The translations under genes were made by a program, and so were the position numbers. A model generated the notes under the pieces. That model did no database searches. It worked only from the letters and a program-made list of their open reading frames with translations, and was not told the DNA's origin. From positions 310,001-374,000 of the forward strand of contig CAWZYM010000129.1 of NCBI GenBank assembly GCA_963966185.1: a stretch of 64,000 bases of DNA, written 5' to 3'. Numbering within the stretch: position 1 is the stretch's first letter; every line of letters starts with the position of its first letter. Below are positions 1-10,090 of the stretch, piece by piece. Source of the DNA: Rhabditoides inermis. Its lineage: Eukaryota; Nematoda; Chromadorea; Rhabditida; Rhabditidae.

Positions 1-1096
1 CACATTGTAGTATACAGTATGACTCGATCTCCCAAACGCGACGGTCGAGAGAATGTGGCCGGGCATATTTGTTAGAACGACTATGGTAAAGAAAAACACG
101 GTTAGAGCAAAACATTTTTCTGTTCTTTGAAAGTGCCCATAGCTCATTGGTCGGGCACTTCTCGAGAAAACACATTGTAGTATGCAGTATGACTCGATCT
201 CCCAAACGCGACGGTCGAGAGAAGATGGCCGGGCATAATTGTTAGAACGACTATGGTAAAGAAAAAGACAGTTAGAGCAGTTCATTTTTATGTTTTCTAA
301 AAATGCCCTTAGCTCATTGGTCAGGCACTTCTCGAGAAAACACATTGTAGTATGCAGTTTGACTCGATCTCCCAAACGCGACGGTCGAGAGAAGATGGCC
401 GGGCATATTTGTTAGAACGACTATGGTAAAGAAAAAGACGGTTAGAGCAGTTCATTTTCCTGTTCTCTAAAAATGCCCATAGCTCATTGGTAAAGAAAAA
501 CACGGTTAGAGCTTCTCGATAAAACACATTGTAGTATGCAGTTTGACTCGACCTCAAAAACGCGACGGTCGAGAGAATGTGGCCGGGCATTATTGTTAGA
601 ACGACTATGGTAAAGAGAAGGACGGTTAGAGCAGTTCATTTTTCTGTTCTCTAAAAATGCCCATAGCTAATTGGTCGGGCACTTCTCGAGAAAACACGTT
701 GTAGTATGCAGTTTGACTCGACCTCCCAAACGCGACGGTCGAGAGAAGATGGCCGGGCCTTTTTGTTAGAACGACTGTGGTAAAGAAAAAGACGGTTAGA
801 GCAGTTCATTTTCATGTTTTTTAAACATTCTCATAGCTCATTGGTCGGGCACTTCTCGAGAAAACACATTGTAGTATGCAGTTTGACTCGATCTCCCAAA
901 CGCGACGGTCGAGAGAATGTGGCCGGGCATATTTGTAAGAACGACTATGGTAAAAAAGACGGTTAGAGCAGTTCATTTTTCTGTTCTCTAAAAATGCCCA
1001 TAGCTCATTGGTCGGGCACTTCTCGAGAAAACACATTGTAGTATACAGTATGACTCGATCTCCCAAACGCGACAGTCGAGAGAATGTGGCCGGGCA
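1..1096 (+). repeat. Satellite segment duplicated at 4137-5218
   Basis: Base 1 aligns with 4137 (offset 4136). After a 14-bp net gain at 491-511 the offset becomes 4122 and holds up to the insertion at 1097. Rare shared variants support common origin: CTCAAAAACGCG (near 549 and 4671), CACGTTG (near 695 and 4817), TTTTCATG followed by TTTTTTAAACATTC (near 810 and 4932), and GTAAGAACG (near 937 and 5058). Few single-base differences are visible, for example GACAGTCGAG at about 1071 against GACGGTCGAG in the other copy. Confidence 0.85.
491..511 (+). repeat. Chimeric monomer junction (template-switch scar)
   Basis: In the partner copy CATTGG is followed by TCGGGCA and then CTTCTCGAT. Here those 7 bases are replaced by 21 bases (TAAAGAAAAACAC then GGTTAGAG) that belong about 60 bp earlier in the monomer. 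Donor and acceptor share TGGT at the left breakpoint. The partner copy near 4626 has the normal order, so this change came after the 1.1-kb duplication, if this copy was not the source. Confidence 0.75.
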
Positions 1097-1099
1097 TTA

Positions 1100-1123
1100 G
1101 AGAGGGCGCGCCAGCGCCCTCTC
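1100..1123. repeat. Terminal GC-rich hairpin of the insertion
   Basis: GAGAGGGCGC at 1100-1109 is the exact reverse complement of GCGCCCTCTC at 1114-1123, with a 4-base loop. It begins three or four bases inside the left junction. Such a hairpin next to a terminus is the expected 3'-end signature of a rolling-circle element read on the minus strand. Confidence 0.85.
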
Positions 1124-1329
1124 GTTTGTACTGGATGTCCCCGCGCGCTAGAATGCTCAAAAACGACTTTTCCCGGATGAAGCACTTTTCCTCATTTTGA
1201 AGTGATTTCCACTGTTACATTGCATTCACATCTCTATTCGATAGAGTTATAGAAAGTTGTATTGAGTTTGATTGAATTTGAAGCGAGATACGGAGAGTCC
1301 GCATTCGAGTGCGGATTGAGATTGGTGTC

Positions 1330-1344
1330 GGGCGGGCGGGCGGG
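1330..1344 (+). other. Perfect G-quadruplex motif
   Basis: Four GGG runs are separated by single C bases, the canonical intramolecular quadruplex pattern with one-base loops. It lies within the CpG-rich part of the insertion. The satellite monomer itself has no comparable motif. Confidence 0.85.
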
Positions 1345-1376
1345 CGTCGGACAATCGCTTTCGCCCCGCCCCCTCT

Positions 1377-1398
1377 GTGTGTGAGTGAGAGAGAGAGG
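1377..1398 (+). repeat. GT/GA microsatellite tract
   Basis: A short GT run grades into a GA run. A second GA run occurs at about 1706-1718, at the inner edge of the right inverted-repeat arm. Internal microsatellites are seen in some non-autonomous Helitron-like elements, but they are too common to be diagnostic. Confidence 0.8.
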
Positions 1399-1489
1399 CG
1401 AATAGCGGGTGCGCGTCGGTATCCTCGCAGCGAATCGCGAACGTGTATGAAAATATAATTTTGTGAAACAAAACTTAAGAAAAGGACAG

Positions 1490-1600
1490 ATATTATCTTT
1501 CAAAAGTACTTCCAAGTAAAAGTAGTTGGTTTGTACTGTTGTCTCAGTTGAGCAAAAGGACTGACATGTTTTCAATGGAGACATGTGCAAACAGGCTCTC
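1490..1600 (+). repeat. Left arm of 111-bp inverted repeat
   Basis: This arm matches the reverse complement of 1714-1824 over 111 positions with a single mismatch (around 1588). Its outer end reads ATATTATCTTTC. The left flank at 1489 is not satellite, so if the inverted repeat is a MITE it sits inside a larger insertion. No coding potential is recognised. Confidence 0.93.
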
Positions 1601-1713
1601 AGCATTATTCGACGTGTTATGTTACAACAGAAGTTGTGTTTTTAGATAATAACTGCATAACTTTGTAAACGCGTTCATTATAATATGGCCGCTTTGCACT
1701 GGTATGAGAGAGA
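1601..1713. other. Spacer between the inverted-repeat arms
   Basis: These 113 bp are single copy within the window and A+T-rich, with a small ACAAC/GTTGT hairpin near 1624-1637 and a GA run at the right edge. No open frame of note is seen. The spacer length is compatible with a short MITE interior. Confidence 0.7.
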
Positions 1714-1824
1714 GAGAGCCTGTTGGCACATGTCTCCATTGAAAACATGTCAGTCCTTTTGCTCAACTGAGACAACAGTACAAACCAACTACTTTTACTT
1801 GGAAGTACTTTTGAAAGATAATAT
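1714..1824 (-). repeat. Right arm of 111-bp inverted repeat, ending at the satellite junction
   Basis: This is the inverted copy of 1490-1600 (110 of 111 positions). The outer end reads GAAAGATAATAT; its last three bases (1822-1824) are also satellite sequence, so the arm ends within a few bases of the junction. A reading with TA duplicated on both sides of an element starting TTATCTTTC (1493-1821) is possible and would fit a Tc1/mariner-type MITE. Confidence 0.93.
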
Positions 1825-4800
1825 TTGTTAGAACGACTATGGTAAAAAAGACGGTTAGAGCAGTTCATTTTTCTGTTCTCTAAAAATGCCCATAGCTCAT
1901 TGGTCGGGCACTTCTCGAGAAAACACATCGTAGTATGCAGTTTGACTCGATCTCCCAAACGCGACGGTCGAGAGAATGTGGCCGGGCATATTTGTAAGAA
2001 CGACTATGGTAAAAAAGACGGTTAGAGCAGTTCATTTTTATGTTCTTTGAAAGTGCCCATAGCTCATTGGTCGGGCACTTCTCGAGAAAACACATTGTAG
2101 TATGCAGTTTGACTCGATCTCCCAAACGCGACGGTCGAGAGAAGATGGCCGGGCATATTTGTTAGAACGACTATGGTAAAGAAAAAGACGGTTAGAGCAG
2201 TTCATTTTCCTGTTCTCTAAAAATGCCCATAGCTCATTGGTCGGGCACTTCTCGATAAAACACATTGTAGTATGCAGTTTGACTCGACCTCCCAAACGCG
2301 ACGGTCGAGAGAATGTGGCCGGGCATTATTGTTAGAACGACTATGGTAAAGAGAAGGACGGTTAGAGCAGTTCATTTTTCTGTTCTCTAAAAATGCCCAT
2401 AGCTAATTGGTCGGGCACTTCTCGAGAAAACACGTTGTAGTATGCAGTTTGACTCGACCTCCCAAACGCGACGGTCGAGAGAAGATGGCCGGGCCTTTTT
2501 GTTAGAACGACTGTGGTAAAGAAAAAGACGGTTAGAGCAGTTCATTTTTATGTTTTTTAAACATTCTCATAGCTCATTGGTCGGGCACTTCTCGAGAAAA
2601 CTTATTGTAGTATGCAGTTTGACTCGATCTCCCAAACGCGACGGTCGAGAGAAGATGGCCGGGCCTTTTTGTTAGAACGACTGTGGTAAAGAAAAAGACG
2701 GTTAGCGTTAGAGCAGTTCATTTTTATGTTTTCTAAAAATTCTCATAGCTCATTGGTCGGGCACTTCTCGAGAAAACACATTGTAGTATGCAGTTTGACT
2801 CGATCTCCCAAACGCGACGGTCGAGAGAAGATGGCCGGGCATATTTGTTAGAACGACTATGGTAAAAAAGACGGTTAGAGCAGTTCATTTTTCTGTTCTC
2901 TAAAAATGCCCATAGCTCATTGGTCGGGCACTTCTCGAGAAAACACATTGTAGTATACAGTATGACTCGATCTCCCAAACGCGACGGTCGAGAGAATGTG
3001 GCCGGGCATATTTGTTAGAACGACTATGGTAAAAAAGACGGTTAGAGCAGTTCATTTTTCTGTTCTCTAAAAATGCCCATAGCTCATTGGTCGGGCACTT
3101 CTCGAGAAAACACATTGTAGTTTGCAGTATGACTCGATCTCCCAAACGCGACGGTCGAGAGAAGATGGCCGGGCATAGATGTTAGAACGACTATGGTAAA
3201 GAAAAACACGGTTAGAGCAAAACATTTTTCTGTTCTTTGAAAGTGCCCATAGCTCATTGGTCGGGCACTTCTCGAGAAAACACATTGTAGTATGCAGTTT
3301 GACTCGATCTCCCAAACGCGACGGTCGAGAGAAGATGGCCGGGCATATTTGTTAGAACGACTATGGTAAAGAAAAAGACGGTTAGAGCAGTTCATTTTCC
3401 TGTTCTCTAAAAATGCCCATAGCTCATTTGTCGGGCACTTCTCGATAAAACACATTGTAGTATGCAGTTTGACTCGACCTCCCAAACGCGACGGTCGAGA
3501 GAATGTGGCCGGGCATTATTGTTAGAACGACTATGGTAAAGAGAAGGACGGTTAGAGCAGTTCATTTTTCTGTTCTCTAAAAATGCCCATAGCTAATTGG
3601 TCGGGCACTTCTCGAGAAAACACGTTGTAGTATGCAGTTTGACTCGACCTCCCAAACGCGACGGTCGAGAGAAGATGGCCGGGCCTTTTTGTTAGAACGA
3701 CTGTGGTAAAGAAAAAGACGGTTAGAGCAGTTCATTTTTATGTTTTTTAAACATTCTCATAGCTCATTGGTCGGGCACTTCTCGAGAAAACACATTGTAG
3801 TATGCAGTTTGACTCGATCTCCCAAACGCGACGGTCGAGAGAAGATGGCCGGGCCTTTTTGTTAGAACGACTGTGGTAAAGAAAAAGACGGTTAGCGTTA
3901 GAGCAGTTCATTTTTATGTTTTCTAAAAATTCTCATAGCTCATTGGTCGGGAACTTCTCGAGAAAACACATTGTAGTATGCAGTTTGACTCGATCTCCCA
4001 AACGCGACGGTCGAGAGAAGATGGCCGGGCATATTTGTTAGAACGACTGTGGTAAAGAGAAAGACGGTTAGAGCAGTTTGTTTTTCTGTTCTTTGAAAAT
4101 GCCCATAGCTCATTGGTCGGGCACTTCTCGAGAAAACACATTGTAGTATACAGTATGACTCGATCTCCCAAACGCGACGGTCGAGAGAATGTGGCCGGGC
4201 ATATTTGTTAGAACGACTATGGTAAAGAAAAACACGGTTAGAGCAAAACATTTTTCTGTTCTTTGAAAGTGCCCATAGCTCATTGGTCGGGCACTTCTCG
4301 AGAAAACACATTGTAGTATGCAGTATGACTCGATCTCCCAAACGCGACGGTCGAGAGAAGATGGCCGGGCATAATTGTTAGAACGACTATGGTAAAGAAA
4401 AAGACAGTTAGAGCAGTTCATTTTTATGTTTTCTAAAAATGCCCTTAGCTCATTGGTCAGGCACTTCTCGAGAAAACACATTGTAGTATGCAGTTTGACT
4501 CGATCTCCCAAACGCGACGGTCGAGAGAAGATGGCCGGGCATATTTGTTAGAACGACTATGGTAAAGAAAAAGACGGTTAGAGCAGTTCATTTTCCTGTT
4601 CTCTAAAAATGCCCATAGCTCATTGGTCGGGCACTTCTCGATAAAACACATTGTAGTATGCAGTTTGACTCGACCTCAAAAACGCGACGGTCGAGAGAAT
4701 GTGGCCGGGCATTATTGTTAGAACGACTATGGTAAAGAGAAGGACGGTTAGAGCAGTTCATTTTTCTGTTCTCTAAAAATGCCCATAGCTAATTGGTCGG

Positions 4801-5999
4801 GCACTTCTCGAGAAAACACGTTGTAGTATGCAGTTTGACTCGACCTCCCAAACGCGACGGTCGAGAGAAGATGGCCGGGCCTTTTTGTTAGAACGACTGT
4901 GGTAAAGAAAAAGACGGTTAGAGCAGTTCATTTTCATGTTTTTTAAACATTCTCATAGCTCATTGGTCGGGCACTTCTCGAGAAAACACATTGTAGTATG
5001 CAGTTTGACTCGATCTCCCAAACGCGACGGTCGAGAGAATGTGGCCGGGCATATTTGTAAGAACGACTATGGTAAAAAAGACGGTTAGAGCAGTTCATTT
5101 TTCTGTTCTCTAAAAATGCCCATAGCTCATTGGTCGGGCACTTCTCGAGAAAACACATTGTAGTATACAGTATGACTCGATCTCCCAAACGCGACGGTCG
5201 AGAGAATGTGGCCGGGCATATTTGTTAGAACGACTATGGTAAAAAAAGACGGTTAGAGCAGTTCATTTTTCTGTTCTCTAAAAATGCCCATAGCTCATTG
5301 GTCGGGCACTTCTCGAGAAAACACATTGTAGTTTGCAGTATGACTCGATCTCCCAAACGCGACGGTCGAGAGAAGATGGCCGGGCATAGATGTTAGAACG
5401 ACTATGGTAAAGAAAAACACGGTTAGAGCAAAACATTTTTCTGTTCTTTGAAAGTGCCCATAGCTCATTGGTCGGGCACTTCTCGAGAAAACACATTGTA
5501 GTATGCAGTTTGACTCGATCTCCCAAACGCGACGGTCGAGAGAAGATGGCCGGGCATATTTGTTAGAACGACTATGGTAAAGAAAAAGACGGTTAGAGCA
5601 GTTCATTTTCCTGTTCTCTAAAAATGCCCATAGCTCATTGGTCGGGCACTTCTCGATAAAACACATTGTAGTATGCAGTTTGACTCGACCTCCCAAACGC
5701 GACGGTCGAGAGAATGTGGCCGGGCATTATTGTTAGAACGACTATGGTAAAGAGAAGGACGGTTAGAGCAGTTCATTTTTCTGTTCTCTAAAAATGCCCA
5801 TAGCTAATTGGTCGGGCACTTCTCGAGAAAACACGTTGTAGTATGCAGTTTGACTCGACCTCCCAAACGCGACGGTCGAGAGAAGATGGCCGGGCCTTTT
5901 TGTTAGAACGACTGTGGTAAAGAAAAAGACGGTTAGAGCAGTTCATTTTTATGTTTTTTAAACATTCTCATAGCTCATTGGTCGGGCACTTCTCGAGAA
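1822..5999 (+). repeat. Satellite zone of 6-7-monomer cassettes
   Basis: A cassette marked in order by TTCATTTTCC, CTCGATAAAA, GAATGTGG with GAGAAGGACGG, CACGTTG, GGGCCTTTTT and GTTAGCGTTAG recurs here and in 1-1096. TTCATTTTCC falls at 451, 2201, 3391, 4587 and 5602, spacings of 1,011 (after subtracting the insertion and the 14-bp scar), 1,190, 1,196 and 1,015 bp. The block of about 2,030-2,857 recurs at 3,220-4,047 (offset 1,190). About 2,860-4,226 recurs at 5,070-6,437 (offset 2,210-2,211). Confidence 0.8.
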
Positions 6000-8900
6000 A
6001 ACTTATTGTAGTATGCAGTTTGACTCGATCTCCCAAACGCGACGGTCGAGAGAAGATGGCCGGGCCTTTTTGTTAGAACGACTGTGGTAAAGAAAAAGAC
6101 GGTTAGCGTTAGAGCAGTTCATTTTTATGTTTTCTAAAAATTCTCATAGCTCATTGGTCGGGCACTTCTCGAGAAAACACATTGTAGTATGCAGTTTGAC
6201 TCGATCTCCCAAACGCGACGGTCGAGAGAAGATGGCCGGGCATATTTGTTAGAACGACTGTGGTAAAGAGAAAGACGGTTAGAGCAGTTTGTTTTTCTGT
6301 TCTTTGAAAATGCCCATAGCTCATTGGTCGGGCACTTCTCGAGAAAACACATTGTAGTATACAGTATGACTCGATCTCCCAAACGCGACGGTCGAGAGAA
6401 TGTGGCCGGGCATATTTGTTAGAACGACTATGGTAAAAAAAGACGGTTAGAGCAGTTCATTTTTCTGTTCTCTAAAAATGCCCATAGCTCATTGGTCGGG
6501 CACTTCTCGAGAAAACACATTGTAGTATGCAGTTTGACTCAACTTCCCAAACGCGACGGTCGAGAGAAGATGGCCGGGCATATTTGTTGGAACGACCATG
6601 GTAAAGAAAAAGACGGTTAGAGCAGTTCATTTTCCTGTTCTCAAAAATAGCCCATAGCTCATTGGTCGGGCACTTCTCGAGAAAACACATTGTAGTATGC
6701 AGTTTGACTCGATCTCCCAAACGCGACGGTCGAGAGAAGATGGCCGGGCATATTTGTTGGAACGACTATGGTAAAAAAAAGACGGTTAGAGCAGTTCATT
6801 TTCATGTTCTCCAAAAATGCCCTTAGCTCATTGGTCAGGCACTTCTCGAGAAAACACATTGTAGTATGCAGTTTGACTCGATCTCCCAAACGCGACGGTC
6901 GAGAGAAGATGGCCGGGCATATTTGTTGGAACGACTATGGTAAAGAAAAAGACGGTTAGAGCAGTTCATTTTTATGTTTTCTAAACATTCTCATAGCTCA
7001 TTGGTCGGGCACTTCTCGAGAAAACACATTGTAGTATGCAGTTTGACTCGATCTCCCAAACGCGACGGTCGAGAGAAGATGGCCGGGCCTTTTTGTTAGA
7101 ACGACTGTGGTAAAGAAAAAGACGGTTAGCGTTAGAGCAGTTCATTTTTATGTTTTCTAAAAATTCTCATAGCTCATTGGTCGGGCACTTCTCGAGAAAA
7201 CACATTGTAGTATGCAGTTTGACTCGATCTCCCAAACGCGACGGTCGAGAGAAGATGGCCGGGCATATTTGTTAGAACGACTGTGGTAAAGAGAAAGACG
7301 GTTAGAGCAGTTTGTTTTTCTGTTCTTTGAAAATGCCCATAGCTCATTGGTCGGGCACTTCTCGAGAAAACACATTGTAGTATACAGTATGACTCGATCT
7401 CCCAAACGCGACGGTCGAGAGAATGTGGCCGGGCATATTTGTTAGAACGACTATGGTAAAAAAGACGGTTAGAGCAGTTCATTTTTCTGTTCTCTAAAAA
7501 TGCCCATAGCTCATTGGTCGGGCACTTCTCGAGAAAACACATTGTAGTTTGCAGTATGACTCGATCTCCCAAACGCGACGGTCGAGAGAAGATGGCCGAA
7601 CATAATTGTTAGAACGACTATGATAAAGAAAAACACGGTTAGAGCAATACATTTTTCTGTTCTTTGAAAGTGCCCATAGCTCATTGGTCGGGCACTTCTC
7701 GAGAAAACACATTGTAGTATGCAGTATGACTCGATCTCCCAAACGCGACGGTCGAGAGAAGATGGCCGGGCATAATTGTTAGAACGACTATGGTAAAGAA
7801 AAAGACAGTTAGAGCAGTTCATTTTTATGTTTTCTAAAAATGCCCTTAGCTCATTGGTCAGGCACTTCTCGAGAAAACACATTGTAGTATGCAGTTTGAC
7901 TCGATCTCCCAAACGCGACGGTCGAGAGAAGATGGCCGGGCATATTTGTTAGAACGACTATGGTAAAGAAAAAGACGGTTAGAGCAGTTCATTTTCCTGT
8001 TCTCTAAAAATGCCCATAGCTCATTGGTCGGGCACTTCTCGATAAAACACATTGTAGTATGCAGTTTGACTCGATCTCCCAAACGCGACGGTCGAGAGAA
8101 GATGGCCGGGCCTTTTTGTTAGAACGACTGTGGTAAAGAAAAAGACGGTTAGCGTTAGAGCAGTTCATTTTTATGTTTTCTAAAAATTCTCATAGCTCAT
8201 TGGTCGGGCACTTCTCGAGAAAACACATTGTAGTATGCAGTTTGACTCGATCTCCCAAACGCGACGGTCGAGAGAAGATGGCCGGGCATATTTGTTAGAA
8301 CGACTGTGGTAAAGAGAAAGACGGTTAGAGCAGTTTGTTTTTCTGTTCTTTGAAAATGCCCATAGCTCATTGGTCGGGCACTTCTCGAGAAAACACATTG
8401 TAGTATACAGTATGACTCGATCTCCCAAACGCGACGGTCGAGAGAATGTGGCCGGGCATATTTGTTAGAACGACTATGGTAAAAAAGACGGTTAGAGCAG
8501 TTCATTTTTCTGTTCTCTAAAAATGCCCATAGCTCATTGGTCGGGCACTTCTCGAGAAAACACATTGTAGTATGCAGTTTGACTCAACTTCCCAAACGCG
8601 ACGGTCGAGAGAAGATGGCCGGGCATATTTGTTGGAACGACCATGGTAAAGAAAAAGACGGTTAGAGCAGTTCATTTTCCTGTTCTCAAAAATAGCCCAT
8701 AGCTCATTGGTCGGGCACTTCTCGAGAAAACACATTGTAGTATGCAGTTTGACTCGATCTCCCAAACGCGACGGTCGAGAGAAGATGGCCGGGCATATTT
8801 GTTGGAACGACTATGGTAAAAAAAAGACGGTTAGAGCAGTTCATTTTCATGTTCTCCAAAAATGCCCTTAGCTCATTGGTCAGGCACTTCTCGAGAAAAC

Positions 8901-10090
8901 ACATTGTAGTATGCAGTTTGACTCGATCTCCCAAACGCGACGGTCGAGAGAAGATGGCCGGGCATATTTGTTGGAACGACTATGGTAAAGAAAAAGACGG
9001 TTAGAGCAGTTCATTTTTATGTTTTCTAAACATTCTCATAGCTCATTGGTCGGGCACTTCTCGAGAAAACACATTGTAGTATGCAGTTTGACTCGATCTC
9101 CCAAACGCGACGGTCGAGAGAAGATGGCCGGGCCTTTTTGTTAGAACGACTGTGGTAAAGAAAAAGACGGTTAGCGTTAGAGCAGTTCATTTTTATGTTT
9201 TCTAAAAATTCTCATAGCTCATTGGTCGGGCACTTCTCGAGAAAACACATTGTAGTATGCAGTTTGACTCGATCTCCCAAACGCGACGGTCGAGAGAAGA
9301 TGGCCGGGCATATTTGTTAGAACGACTGTGGTAAAGAGAAAGACGGTTAGAGCAGTTTGTTTTTCTGTTCTTTGAAAATGCCCATAGCTCATTGGTCGGG
9401 CACTTCTCGAGAAAACACATTGTAGTATACAGTATGACTCGATCTCCCAAACGCGACGGTCGAGAGAATGTGGCCGGGCATATTTGTTAGAACGACTATG
9501 GTAAAAAAGACGGTTAGAGCAGTTCATTTTTCTGTTCTCTAAAAATGCCCATAGCTCATTGGTCGGGCACTTCTCGAGAAAACACATTGTAGTTTGCAGT
9601 ATGACTCGATCTCCCAAACGCGACGGTCGAGAGAAGATGGCCGAACATAATTGTTAGAACGACTATGGTAAAGAAAAACACGGTTAGAGCAATACATTTT
9701 TCTGTTCTTTGAAAGTGCCCATAGCTCATTGGTCGGGCACTTCTCGAGAAAACACATTGTAGTATGCAGTATGACTCGATCTCCCAAACGCGACGGTCGA
9801 GAGAAGATGGCCGGGCATAATTGTTAGAACGACTATGGTAAAGAAAAAGACAGTTAGAGCAGTTCATTTTTATGTTTTCTAAAAATGCCCTTAGCTCATT
9901 GGTCAGGCACTTCTCGAGAAAACACATTGTAGTATGCAGTTTGACTCGATCTCCCAAACGCGACGGTCGAGAGAAGATGGCCGGGCATATTTGTTAGAAC
10001 GACTATGGTAAAGAAAAAGACGGTTAGAGCAGTTCATTTTCCTGTTCTCTAAAAATGCCCATAGCTCATTGGTCGGGCACTTCTCGATAA
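6000..10090 (+). repeat. Two tandem copies of a 2,045-bp 12-monomer HOR
   Basis: The copies are about 6,000-8,044 and 8,045-10,090. Offsets of 2,045-2,046 hold throughout, including the unusual GACTCAACTT, GTTGGAACGACC, CTCAAAAATAGCCC and CCGAACATAATTG (7596 and 9641) variants. Visible differences are very few: one A in an A run near 6432/8478 and one G/A change near 7622/9667. The low divergence implies a recent unequal exchange. Each copy contains the A-B-C-D monomer order seen in the 4-mer HOR at 18-23 kb. Confidence 0.88.

Larger units (their letters stand above)
1124..1489. other. Unique CpG-rich part of the insertion; no gene recognised
   Basis: This stretch is unlike the satellite. 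It holds a 6-bp-stem hairpin CTCTAT/ATAGAG (1232-1246), another TCCGCA/TGCGGA (1298-1315), a G-quadruplex motif, a GC-box-like GCCCCGCCCCC (1363-1373), a dinucleotide tract and many CpGs between about 1285 and 1440. The composition resembles a CpG-rich promoter or 5' flank, so it may be host sequence captured by the element. Open frames of up to 123 codons cross it on the minus strand, but they overlap the inverted repeat and show no family features I recognise. Confidence 0.6.
1097..1821 (-). mobile_element. 725-bp non-satellite insertion, Helitron-like or foldback composite, non-autonomous
   Basis: Removing 1097-1821 joins GGGCA (ending 1096) to TATTTGTTAG (from 1822) and restores a normal monomer. 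The duplicated segment shows that intact sequence at 5211-5230, so 5218/5219 is a paralogous empty site. No target duplication is needed. Read on the minus strand, the left end gives a 10-bp-stem hairpin followed by CTAA and then host T, resembling the Helitron 3' end (hairpin plus CTRR, insertion between A and T). The other end begins TTATC rather than TC, and the hairpin is closer to the terminus than usual. The junction could also be placed 1 bp to the right. No helicase, Rep or transposase is encoded. The class is inference; that it is an insertion is well supported. Confidence 0.8.

Noticed and set aside
1234..1605. A 123-codon minus-strand frame within the insertion, possibly a transposase fragment
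   Set aside because: It overlaps the inverted-repeat arm and the CpG-rich segment, contains low-complexity stretches from the microsatellite, and shows no catalytic motif that I can identify.
1617..1958. Frame running from the insertion into satellite as a fusion gene
   Set aside because: It crosses the inverted-repeat arm, the junction and a monomer without any recognisable domain; it is simply an open stretch across the breakpoint.
3084..3485. Minus-strand open frames of 60-147 codons repeated throughout, resembling a tandem protein family
   Set aside because: The repeat period of 170 is not divisible by 3, so each frame reads the same monomer bases in two or three frames in succession. 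Single-base indels in A tracts are common and not compensated. The frames overlap each other and show no domain I recognise. They are by-products of a stop-poor repeat.
6768..6959. Plus-strand open frames of 63-98 codons
   Set aside because: They arise only where an A-tract indel shifts the frame between monomers, and reuse the same repeat bases. No start context or conservation supports translation.
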